From the NCBI GenBank assembly GCA_949298665.1, contig CASFXO010000107.1, forward strand, positions 1 through 6,231: a DNA stretch of 6,231 bases, given 5' to 3'. Both the position numbers and the translations under genes were made by a program. Below are positions 1 through 5,938 of this stretch, piece by piece. This stretch comes from an uncultured Lentisphaeria bacterium. Its GTDB lineage: Bacteria; Verrucomicrobiota; Lentisphaeria; Victivallales; Victivallaceae. Under the pieces are notes generated by a model, which was given only the letters and a program-made list of their open reading frames with translations, ran no database searches and was not told where the DNA came from. Each line of letters starts with the position of its first letter. The stretch's first letter is position 1.

Positions 1-2
1 AA

Positions 3-1397
3 GCCGCGCTGCGGGAAGTCTGCGATATTTCCATGGAACTGCCCGGGGTGGATCATGTGATTTCGGTTCCGGGACGCAGTATGACCGCCGGGCAGGGGGA
101 AAACCTCGGGATGGTGATCGTGACTTTGAAGGACTGGAGCGAACGCAAAACACCGGAAACGCAGATCGAATACATACAGAAAGAGATCACGAAACGCTGC
201 GCGGTCCTGCCCGATGCGCAGGTGACGGCGTTTGTGCCGCCGGCGATTCCGGGGCTTGGCGCGACGGGCGGGGTCTCGTTCGCGTTTCAGGCGACCGGCG
301 ACCAGGATTCGCAGGAGCTGTCGCAGGCGGCCCAGAATCTGCTGGGCAAGATCATGCAGACCGGCAAGGCGATTTACGCCTTCACCTCGTTTGATGCGAA
401 TACGCCGATGCTCCGGCTCGACATCGACCGGGACAAGGCCGAGGCGATGAATGTGCCGATCAGCTCGATTTTCTCGACGCTGCAGAGCCAGCTCGGATCG
501 GTCTATATCAACGACTTCAACAAGTACGGCAAGACTTATCAGGTCAAGATGCAGTCCTCCGAGGACTTCCGCCGGAATTTGAACATCGTCAACCAGCTGT
601 ATGTGCCGAGCAGCACCGGTGCCCAGGTGCCGCTGGATGCGCTGGCGACGATCCAGTGGTCGCTGGGGCCGCGCCAGACGGAGCGGTTCAACATGTTTCC
701 GGCGGCCAACATCAATACGCAGGGCGTGCCCTTCTTCAGTTCCGGCGAGATGATGAATCTTGTACAGAATATTGTGGACAAGGATTTTTCGCACGACTAC
801 CAGCTCAGCTGGACCAATATGAGTTATCAGGAAAGTCAGAATGAGGGACAGATTCTCTTTCTGATGGCACTGGCGCTCACCTTCGCCTATCTGTTCCTGG
901 TCGCCCAGTATGAAAGCTGGACCATGCCGATTTCAGTGATTCTGTCGGCCGGGACGGCGACGCTCGGCGGACTGGTGGCGCTGTGGGGGGTGCGCATGAG
1001 TTTCAACATTTACTGCCAGCTCGGCTTGTTGATGCTGATCGGCCTGACCGCCAAGACCGCGATTCTGATGGTCGAATATTCGAAACAGGAGCGGGATGTG
1101 GGCAAGTCCATTGCAGAAGCCGCGCTGAACGGCATGCGGCTCCGGTTCCGGTCGGTGATGATGACGGCGCTGTCGTTTGTGATCGGGGTGTTCCCGATGG
1201 TGTTCGCCACCGGGGCCGGGGCCGGCAGCCGGCAGGCCATCGGGATCACGACGTTCTGGGGAATGCTGGTGGCGACCATTGTCGGGATGATGTTCATCCC
1301 CGGTCTCTATGCGGCGTTCCAGCGCATTGCCGAAGGCACCATGCGGCTTTTCGGGAAGGTTCCGAAGGAGGAGGAATCGCAGCAGCCGCAGTCGTAA
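3..1397 (+). CDS. RND-family (AcrB/HAE1-like) multidrug efflux transporter, C-terminal half, 5'-truncated by the window edge
   Basis: This is the inner-membrane, proton-driven subunit of a tripartite RND pump, which exports hydrophobic compounds or drugs through a periplasmic adaptor and an outer-membrane channel. The reading frame is open to the left edge, so the ATG at 33 is an internal Met and about half of the protein is missing. Numbering from that Met, residues 1-270 are the second periplasmic porter/docking region, with the AcrB-like block TAGQGENLGMVIVTLKDW at 18-35. Five C-terminal helices follow (about 274-292, 298-319, 325-349, 373-394 and 402-430), matching TM8-TM12. The TM10 motif GLTAKTAILMVEYSK contains K341, aligned with the proton-relay Lys940 of AcrB, and T378 aligns with Thr978. 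The block RFRSVMMTALSFVIGVFP and the ATGAGAGSRQAIG loop are diagnostic. A charged, Gln-rich tail ends the protein. The TM4 aspartates and the adaptor gene would lie outside the window. Family assignment is very secure; the substrate cannot be read from the sequence. Confidence 0.95.
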   Translation, partial: AALREVCDISMELPGVDHVISVPGRSMTAGQGENLGMVIVTLKDWSERKTPETQIEYIQKEITKRCAVLPDAQVTAFVPPAIPGLGATGGVSFAFQATGDQDSQELSQAAQNLLGKIMQTGKAIYAFTSFDANTPMLRLDIDRDKAEAMNVPISSIFSTLQSQLGSVYINDFNKYGKTYQVKMQSSEDFRRNLNIVNQLYVPSSTGAQVPLDALATIQWSLGPRQTERFNMFPAANINTQGVPFFSSGEMMNLVQNIVDKDFSHDYQLSWTNMSYQESQNEGQILFLMALALTFAYLFLVAQYESWTMPISVILSAGTATLGGLVALWGVRMSFNIYCQLGLLMLIGLTAKTAILMVEYSKQERDVGKSIAEAALNGMRLRFRSVMMTALSFVIGVFPMVFATGAGAGSRQAIGITTFWGMLVATIVGMMFIPGLYAAFQRIAEGTMRLFGKVPKEEESQQPQS

Positions 1398-1434
1398 ATT
1401 GCAGATTGGCGCCGCTCCGGCGGCGTCTTCGGAA

Positions 1435-1489
1435 CGGCGCCGCTGATGGGATGATCCTGTGGATTTTCGATCAGCGGGCGCCGTTTTTT
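1435..1489 (+). terminator. Rho-independent terminator after the RND transporter gene
   Basis: The left arm CGGCGCCGCTGAT (1435-1447) pairs with the right arm ATCAGCGGGCGCCG (1470-1483), which has a single bulged G, giving a 13-bp GC-rich stem with a loop of about 22 nt. Six T residues follow directly (1484-1489). It starts 38 bp after the stop codon of the efflux gene, as expected for the end of that operon, and it separates the efflux gene from the kinase-like gene that begins 22 bp further on. The loop is longer than usual, but stem and T-tract are otherwise canonical. Confidence 0.85.
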
Positions 1490-1511
1490 AGTGGTTGCGG
1501 GGAGCATGGTC

Positions 1512-2024
1512 ATGAGCGAAGCGATGCTGTTTTTGTTCGGCGGGCTGCCGGGGACCGGCAAAAGCACGGTTGCCGGGGCTCTGGCTGCCGCCACAGGGGC
1601 CTGGCATCTGCGCATCGACACGCTGGAGCAGGCGTTGGTGCGGGTCGGATTATGTACCCGGGAGACGCTTCAGGGGAAAGGGTATGAGGTGGCCTGTGCG
1701 TTGGCCGGGGAACAGTTGGCGCGCGGACATTCGGTAATCGCCGACTGCGTCAATCCGCTGGAACTGACCCGGAACTGGTGGCGCGCGGTTGCCGCGGCGG
1801 CGAACTGCCGGACGCTGGAGGTGGAGTTCATCTGTTCGGATGCGGTCCTGCACCGGCAGCGTGCCGAAAGCCGTTCCGCTGATATTCCCGATTTGAAACT
1901 GCCGACATGGGTGGAGATTCAGAAACGGGAATATGAACCATGGCCCGCGCCGCACCTGGTGCTGGATACTGCCCGGCTGACGGTGGACGCCGCTGTGGAT
2001 CACATTCTGGAGGTGGCGCGATGA
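1512..2024 (+). CDS. P-loop AAA_33-type ATP-binding protein, predicted small-molecule kinase
   Basis: This is a 170-aa cytoplasmic protein of the P-loop kinase superfamily, in the group usually annotated as AAA family ATPase, predicted kinase or adenylylsulfate kinase-like. The Walker A loop GGLPGTGKST lies at residues 10-19, right after a hydrophobic first strand. RID at 34-36 sits where these kinases bind the phosphate acceptor. The strand HSVIADCVNP at 73-82 carries D78 and resembles the second-strand motif of APS and nucleoside kinases. An Arg-rich lid (R115, R117, R121) follows, and the chain ends with a strand and helix. The substrate is unknown; zeta-toxin and chloramphenicol phosphotransferase relatives share this fold. 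ATG 1512 is chosen because GGGAG at 1499-1503 lies 8 nt upstream. The in-frame GTG at 1491 abuts the terminator T-tract, and ATG 1506 is too close to the ribosome-binding site. No clear promoter is visible between terminator and gene. The gene stands alone, convergent with the next one. Confidence 0.85.
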   Translation: MSEAMLFLFGGLPGTGKSTVAGALAAATGAWHLRIDTLEQALVRVGLCTRETLQGKGYEVACALAGEQLARGHSVIADCVNPLELTRNWWRAVAAAANCRTLEVEFICSDAVLHRQRAESRSADIPDLKLPTWVEIQKREYEPWPAPHLVLDTARLTVDAAVDHILEVAR

Positions 2025-2036
2025 GCATGAGGGCAG

Positions 2037-2087
2037 AGGGTCTTCGCCGTCCGGACGGGAAGCCCTTCGTATCTCCGGAGGCGGAGA
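2037..2087. terminator. Pair of hairpins in the gap between two convergent genes, possible bidirectional terminator
   Basis: Two inverted repeats lie in the 66-bp gap between the kinase-like gene and the family 2 glycosyltransferase. The first, 2037-2066, pairs AGGG, CTTC and CCG with CGG, GAAG and CCCT, with single bulges at 2041 and 2046, around a TCCGGA loop. The second, 2072-2087, pairs TCTCCG with CGGAGA around a 4-nt loop. Neither is followed by a T-tract on either strand, so a role as a classic intrinsic terminator is uncertain. The position between convergent stop codons is the main argument. Confidence 0.35.
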
Positions 2088-2090
2088 CGG

Positions 2091-3035
2091 TCAAACCCAT
2101 GCGGCCAGATACCGGAAAAGAGCTTTCAGAGAGAATTCTTCCCGCAGGGATTGGCGCAGATGTTGCCGGATGAGCGCCGGCGCGCGTTTTTCTTTTTTCG
2201 CTTCCCGGGCCAGTTTGTTGTGAAAGGCGGCGAGGCGTTTCCTGACCAGTGAGGCGTGCGCGGATCGGGTCTCCGGATGGCGGCTCAGGAAATCTTCCAC
2301 CACCGTCAGCAGCAACTTGATTTTTTCATAGTTGACGTTGGAGAGGTTGGTGTCGTGCCGTCGCCGCAGAAACACCGGTTCCGCAACGGCATGCAGGCGG
2401 GTCCGGGCCGCCAGCTCCAGCGCAAGTTTGTAATCGTGGCCTACCCGCAGTGTGGCGTCGTATCCTCCGATTGTCCGGAACAGGGGGGTCGGCATCATGG
2501 TGGCGCAGCCGTGCACGATGACGTGCATGATCAGAGCGGGGACGATATCGCCGCTGGGAAACGTTTTCATCTTGGAGCGGGTCGGCAGCTGGTTCCCGTC
2601 GGCGTCGATGGTGATGTACTGGCCGTAGCTGCAGTCATCCGGGTGTTCCGCCAGCGGCGCATAGAGACGTTCCAACGCGTCCGGCAGAAACAGGTCGTCG
2701 GAATCGTTGAACACCAGATAACGTCCTGCGGCGTGAGCTGCAACGCTGTTTTTGGCTGCGGCGTCGCCGCTGTTTTTCTGGTGGATGTAACGGACTTCTG
2801 GAAATTCTTTCCTGATCATTTCCCGTGTGCCGTCGGTGGACCCGTCGTCGACGACGATGATTTCAAAATCCCGCAGAGTCTGGCGCCGCAGGGACTGCAG
2901 CGATTCCCGGAGGTAATCCTTGCGATTATAGGTGGAAACCCCGATGGTGATGAGCGGGGCAGGGTGCGGCGTTCCGCATGGTCCATTTGCGGGCGGGCCC
3001 CCGGTACGGCTGCGTTCCGTTATCTCCGGTGTCAA
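2091..3035 (-). CDS. Family 2 (GT-A fold) glycosyltransferase
   Basis: This protein transfers a sugar from a nucleotide-sugar donor, probably in the cytoplasm during surface polysaccharide or glycolipid synthesis. With the TTG start at 3035 it is 314 aa. A hydrophilic Pro/Gly-rich leader (about 1-27) precedes the GT-A core: first strand PLITIGVSTYNRKDYL (27-42), the donor-binding block EIIVVDDGSTDGT (58-70), the metal-binding DXD-like FNDSDD (109-114), and VGHDYKLALELA (198-209), whose D201 matches the usual catalytic-base position. RRRHDTNLS (224-232) is another typical GT2 block. The last 75 residues are basic and helical, with no predicted membrane helix, so it is soluble or peripherally bound. 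The TTG at 3035 is preferred because AAAGGA (3050-3045) lies 9 nt upstream. A longer form from TTG 3107 (338 aa) lacks a ribosome-binding site, and no ATG or GTG start precedes the conserved core. The acceptor and sugar are unknown. The gene is monocistronic within the window. Confidence 0.88.
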   Translation of the reverse strand: MTPEITERSRTGGPPANGPCGTPHPAPLITIGVSTYNRKDYLRESLQSLRRQTLRDFEIIVVDDGSTDGTREMIRKEFPEVRYIHQKNSGDAAAKNSVAAHAAGRYLVFNDSDDLFLPDALERLYAPLAEHPDDCSYGQYITIDADGNQLPTRSKMKTFPSGDIVPALIMHVIVHGCATMMPTPLFRTIGGYDATLRVGHDYKLALELAARTRLHAVAEPVFLRRRHDTNLSNVNYEKIKLLLTVVEDFLSRHPETRSAHASLVRKRLAAFHNKLAREAKKEKRAPALIRQHLRQSLREEFSLKALFRYLAAWV

Positions 3036-3144
3036 GGTACGGCGTCCTTTCTGGCTGGTCGTGCCGCCGGGATTTTCCCCGGGACGCGAAGGGTGCTTGA
3101 GTATCAACTTTCACATTACCGGCGGAATCGCCGATCCGACCGAT

Positions 3145-3173
3145 AAAGTAGCATTCCCGGGCGATGATTGCAA
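3145..3173 (-). promoter_or_regulatory. Weak candidate promoter for the family 2 glycosyltransferase
   Basis: Read on the minus strand, TTGCAA (3173-3168) and TACTTT (3150-3145) are separated by exactly 17 nt, as in a sigma70-type promoter. The -35 box is reasonable, but the -10 box keeps only the key A2 and T6 positions plus T1. Transcription would start near 3138, about 100 nt before the preferred TTG start at 3035. It would also include the alternative TTG at 3107, so it does not decide between the two. Confidence 0.25.
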
Positions 3174-3274
3174 GAGAAAAATAAGCCGGGGCCTTCCGAC
3201 CGGTCTGCCGCAATCGGAAAGCGTTGCCCGGGCGGGAGGTCAGAACGCCATTTTCGAGGGATTCACCCGTATGG

Positions 3275-3303
3275 TTGATTTTGTCCGGGGATGGTGTTAT
3301 ACT
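3275..3303 (+). promoter_or_regulatory. Sigma70-type extended -10 promoter of the MBL-fold hydrolase gene
   Basis: A -35 box TTGATT (3275-3280, four of six consensus bases) is followed after exactly 17 nt by the -10 box TATACT (3298-3303, five of six). A TGT immediately upstream of the -10 box (3295-3297) supplies an extended -10 TGn element. The expected transcription start is near 3310, leaving a leader of about 46 nt before the ATG at 3356. It therefore also supports that start over in-frame upstream codons such as the ATG at 3224, which would lie before the transcription start. Confidence 0.65.
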
Positions 3304-3355
3304 GTTGCCGGAAGCGGGGGGAGAGACCGTGAATGAAGTAACAGGGAGGTGCCGG

Positions 3356-4189
3356 ATGATGCGATGGCTGCTGGCGGGAATGGCTGCTCTGATGCAGGGC
3401 GGAGTGGTGGCGGAAACGGACATTGCGCCGTTGCGTTTCGGGGAATGGGAGGTGATTGCGGTTCAGGACGCGCCTTCGTCGATGCGGCGGGAACTCTTTC
3501 CCGGTCTGGAGGAAAAGGAATTCCGCCGTCTGACCGGAGAAAAGGGTGCGGCGTCGTCCGTCAACGTTTTTCTATTGCGGCGCGACGGGAAGACCGTTCT
3601 GATCGACGCCGGGAACGGTGGCGCCCGCGGACACATGATCGCCGGTCTGGAAAAGCTCGGGATGACACCGGATAAGATCGACGTGGTTCTGCTGACGCAC
3701 ATGCATGGAGATCACATCGGCGGCCTGCTGGATGCGAAAGAGAATGCGGTTTTTCCGAAGGCGCTGGTGTATGTTTCCGTTCCGGAACGTGATTACTGGG
3801 CGGACGCCGCCGGAAGGGGGGGAGAGCTCGCCCGGAAGATTTTTCAGGCCTATGGCGACCGGATGCGGACCTTCCGTTTCGAGGAAGAGGTGGTGCCCGG
3901 AATCCGGGCGCTTGACGCTTCCGGGCACACGCCGGGGCATACGGTTTATGCGACTGATGCGCTGCTGGTGATCGGCGATCTGCTCCACGCAGCCGCTGTC
4001 CAGCTTCCGCACCCGGAAGTCAGTGCAACCTACGATATGGATCCGGAAAAAGCGGCGCAGGCCCGGCGGCGCTTTTTCGATCAGGCCATTGCGTCCGGGC
4101 TGTCGGTCGCCGGGATGCATCTGCCGTTTCCCGGCGTGATCCGGATGAAACGCGATGCGGGGGGATATGCCGGCGTTCCAGTCCGATGA
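3356..4189 (+). CDS. Metallo-beta-lactamase-fold hydrolase, probably exported
   Basis: This is a 277-aa metal-dependent hydrolase of the MBL superfamily, most like the lactonase-like and general MBL-fold hydrolases (COG0491 type). The dinuclear-metal ligand set appears complete: THMHGDH (114-120, giving H115, H117, D119 and H120), SGHTPGHT (189-196, with H191 or H195), the bridging aspartate in IGDLLH (D208), and the final histidine in GMHLPFPG (H255). The N-terminus is a short basic stretch, a hydrophobic segment, and a small-residue site near VVAE (17-20), which reads as a Sec signal peptide cleaved around residue 19; periplasmic action is inferred. ATG 3356 is chosen for the strong ribosome-binding site AGGGAGGT (3343-3350) and the promoter just upstream; a second ATG follows at once at 3359. 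The substrate cannot be deduced: lactones, phosphoesters and other esters are all possible. It lacks the sequence context of a true class B beta-lactamase. The gene appears monocistronic. Confidence 0.88.
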   Translation: MMRWLLAGMAALMQGGVVAETDIAPLRFGEWEVIAVQDAPSSMRRELFPGLEEKEFRRLTGEKGAASSVNVFLLRRDGKTVLIDAGNGGARGHMIAGLEKLGMTPDKIDVVLLTHMHGDHIGGLLDAKENAVFPKALVYVSVPERDYWADAAGRGGELARKIFQAYGDRMRTFRFEEEVVPGIRALDASGHTPGHTVYATDALLVIGDLLHAAAVQLPHPEVSATYDMDPEKAAQARRRFFDQAIASGLSVAGMHLPFPGVIRMKRDAGGYAGVPVR

Positions 4190-4199
4190 GCCGTTCCGG

Positions 4200-4226
4200 G
4201 CATCCGTCCCGCGGCGGGGCGGATGC
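4200..4226. terminator. Hairpin between convergent genes, candidate bidirectional terminator
   Basis: GCATCCGTCCC (4200-4210) pairs with GGGGCGGATGC (4216-4226) around a 5-nt GCGGC loop, giving an 11-bp stem that is perfect apart from one G-U wobble. It fills most of the 42-bp gap between the stop codons of the MBL-fold hydrolase (+) and the polytopic glycosyltransferase (-). No T-tract follows on either strand, so it may act as an mRNA 3'-end stabiliser or with Rho rather than as a classic intrinsic terminator. Confidence 0.5.
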
Positions 4227-4231
4227 GATGG

Positions 4232-5902
4232 TTACGGCGCAGTGTCGTCTCTTCCGTTGTCAGGCGTGACTCCGGAAACGCGACCCTCCCGGGGAACGAC
4301 AAAGCAATAGGCGATGTACACGGGGAGCGGCTCCCCCGCCGGTTTGCGGAACCAGCCGGGGACCGCGCGCCGGCAGCGCAGCAGCCGGATGGGGGTGGTA
4401 TCGAAATCCCGTTCCACCCGGCTCCACCACTCGGGTTTCGGATAGAGCTTCCGTACCTGAACGTCTTCCGGAACCACCTCCGGCCATAATTCGGAACAGA
4501 GCATCAATGCCCCGTGCCGGCGGATCTCCTCCTCGTCGATCCACTGACTGAAGGCGGGATTGGCGGAAAAGTAGGCTTCGGGCGCATCGGAAGAATACAC
4601 CGCCTGGTTACAGGAGTCCTCCCGGTTGCCGATCACGAACCGGAGCGGAGTGCCGTATTCGGCGCGCCAGCGTTCGGTCAGGGCCGCCGCGCTCTCGCGT
4701 CCGGGATAGTTTTCGTAATCGCACCCCTTTTTGCGGTAACCCTGATGCCAGGTCGAGCGCAGCAGAAAGATGACGCCGAAAACCAATGCCAGTCCGGTCA
4801 TGGTCGCGATGAAGCCGCGCCCGTTCCAGGCGGAAATCCTCGGCCGGTAATAGAGAAAGCAGAACAGCCCGAACCAGAGGAAACAGGGCACCACCCAGGA
4901 GTAATTGATCCCCCCGCCCGTTATCAGGGAAAACAGCAGCGTCAGTGCGAACGGTCCCCAGGCGATCACCCCGACGAATATCCGGTCGAAGCGTTCCGGC
5001 GCTGGCGCCTTCCGGTCCCGGCTGAAGAAGAAAATCGCGAAAATTCCAGCGGGCACGGCCAGCACCCCCAGCACCCGGTTCAGCGCCCGCAGCGGTTCGG
5101 TGAAATGGGCGCTCCACGGCACCGCACCGATGCCGCCGCCCAGAGACGCCCGCCCCAGAGCATAGTCGATGGCCACGAAATCGTTCCGCAGCAGCCAGAG
5201 GATATTCGGCAGCGCGATCAGCAGCGCCGCCGCGCCCGCCAGATACGGTCCCGGTTCGGTCCAGGCGCGCCGTCCCTCCCGGGTCGTCAGCATGATCGCC
5301 AGCATGGAGAGCAGCAGTACCGGCGCATAATACTTGATCATCAGCGCCGTTCCGGCACAGAGCCCCGTCAGCAGCCAGTAGCCGGTCCGGCGCCGTTCGG
5401 CCCGCAGCGCGCAGTAAAAGCAGTAGACCAGCCACGGCCACACGCCCATTTCCATGACGTCGTCGCAGAGCTCCGTCGCCTTCATCCCGTAAAAGGTGAT
5501 GCCCCAGAGCAGCAGCACCGAAAACAACGCCTCGGTCCGGTTCAGCATTTTCCGGGCCAGCAGGTAGACGGCGACGAAGCCGCCGCTGACGAACACCTGG
5601 CTGAGAAAATAACTGATCCAGGTCCCTCCGGTCAGGTGGAAACTCCAGTACCCGATCCACGCGCCGAGGTAGGGGTTCTTGTCATAGCCGAATTGAAAAT
5701 GACGGCCCCAGACGATGTTTTCCAGAATATCGATGAAGTCGTTTTCCAGCGCGATCAGCGGCAGCACCGACCAGAGGAGAAACCACCCTCCCCACAGGGC
5801 ATAAAACAATGGGTTCCAATAGGGAGCATCCGGCCCGCGCCACGGTATGCGGTGAAAATGTTTGTCGAACGTTTCGACCCACAGGCGCAGGCGGTTCCAC
5901 AT
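4232..5902 (-). CDS. Polytopic membrane glycosyltransferase, PMT/ArnT-like (GT39/GT83 type)
   Basis: This 556-aa inner-membrane protein resembles enzymes that take a sugar from a polyprenyl-phosphate carrier and transfer it on the periplasmic side to lipid A, a glycan or a protein. A short N-terminal tail precedes about 11 hydrophobic segments (near 31-51, 97-117, 122-140, 150-166, 174-190, 191-206, 219-238, 274-293, 308-327, 334-352 and 364-382). After the first helix comes a loop with ALENDFIDIL (51-60) and the PMT_2-type motif GYDKNPYLGAWIGYW (72-86), equivalent to the DKPPL-W motif. ELCDDVMEMGVWPW (144-157) and the basic GLCAGTALMIKYY segment (180-192) are also typical. Residues 383-556 form a soluble, probably periplasmic domain with Cys394, 431, 469, 510 and 533. 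The ATG at 5902 has AGAGGA just upstream with suitable spacing. The small membrane protein gene lies 36 bp upstream on the same strand, so the two are probably cotranscribed. Donor and acceptor are unknown, so the name arnT is not justified. Confidence 0.87.
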   Translation of the reverse strand: MWNRLRLWVETFDKHFHRIPWRGPDAPYWNPLFYALWGGWFLLWSVLPLIALENDFIDILENIVWGRHFQFGYDKNPYLGAWIGYWSFHLTGGTWISYFLSQVFVSGGFVAVYLLARKMLNRTEALFSVLLLWGITFYGMKATELCDDVMEMGVWPWLVYCFYCALRAERRRTGYWLLTGLCAGTALMIKYYAPVLLLSMLAIMLTTREGRRAWTEPGPYLAGAAALLIALPNILWLLRNDFVAIDYALGRASLGGGIGAVPWSAHFTEPLRALNRVLGVLAVPAGIFAIFFFSRDRKAPAPERFDRIFVGVIAWGPFALTLLFSLITGGGINYSWVVPCFLWFGLFCFLYYRPRISAWNGRGFIATMTGLALVFGVIFLLRSTWHQGYRKKGCDYENYPGRESAAALTERWRAEYGTPLRFVIGNREDSCNQAVYSSDAPEAYFSANPAFSQWIDEEEIRRHGALMLCSELWPEVVPEDVQVRKLYPKPEWWSRVERDFDTTPIRLLRCRRAVPGWFRKPAGEPLPVYIAYCFVVPREGRVSGVTPDNGRDDTAP

Positions 5903-5938
5903 AATTTCCTCTCAGCCGCTCTTTCCCGGAGGGGACGC

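Larger units (their letters stand above)
3036..3355. other. Divergent intergenic region between the glycosyltransferase and the MBL-fold hydrolase
   Basis: This 320-bp stretch separates two divergently transcribed genes. Open frames cross it on both strands, but none has a ribosome-binding site or a recognisable protein family, and they look like extensions or shadows of the flanking genes. It contains the promoter of the hydrolase gene (3275-3303), a weaker candidate promoter for the glycosyltransferase (3145-3173, minus strand), and a 6-bp inverted repeat TTCCGA/TCGGAA at 3194-3199 and 3214-3219 with a 14-nt spacer. That repeat could be a regulator site or chance. An A/T-rich patch around 3175-3184 interrupts the otherwise GC-rich sequence. 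Confidence 0.6.

Noticed and set aside
983..1687. Long plus-strand open frame of 234 codons overlapping the RND and kinase genes
   Set aside because: It is out of frame with two well-supported genes, crosses the terminator, and its translation is Arg/Gly/His-rich without any family resemblance, as expected for a shadow frame in GC-rich DNA.
2256..3146. Plus-strand 296-codon frame antisense to the family 2 glycosyltransferase
   Set aside because: The minus strand gives clear GT-A motifs, whereas this frame has no recognisable domain and an Arg/Gly/Val-biased composition typical of an antisense shadow.
3181..3220. Possible minus-strand terminator with the T-rich run next to the TTCCGA inverted repeat
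   Set aside because: The T-rich stretch is separated from the 6-bp stem by more than 10 nt, and no minus-strand gene ends just upstream of it.
3224..3355. N-terminal extension of the MBL-fold protein from the ATG at 3224
   Set aside because: The extension would precede the predicted transcription start near 3310 and would bury the signal peptide. The ATG at 3356 has a strong ribosome-binding site.
2926..3423. Minus-strand 165-codon frame covering the intergenic region and the glycosyltransferase 5' end
   Set aside because: It overlaps the start of the MBL-fold gene and the glycosyltransferase in other frames, starts without a convincing ribosome-binding site and matches no family. The intergenic promoter signals better explain this DNA.
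3356..4189. Class B beta-lactamase (carbapenemase) interpretation of the MBL-fold gene
   Set aside because: The HxHxDH motif is shared by the whole superfamily. The GHTPGHT and GDLLH blocks match general hydrolase/lactonase-type members, so antibiotic resistance cannot be claimed.
4608..5660. Minus-strand 350-codon frame inside the polytopic glycosyltransferase gene
   Set aside because: The translation is Arg/Ala/Gly-rich with no hydrophobic segments or motifs, while the alternative frame gives a clear membrane glycosyltransferase over the same DNA.
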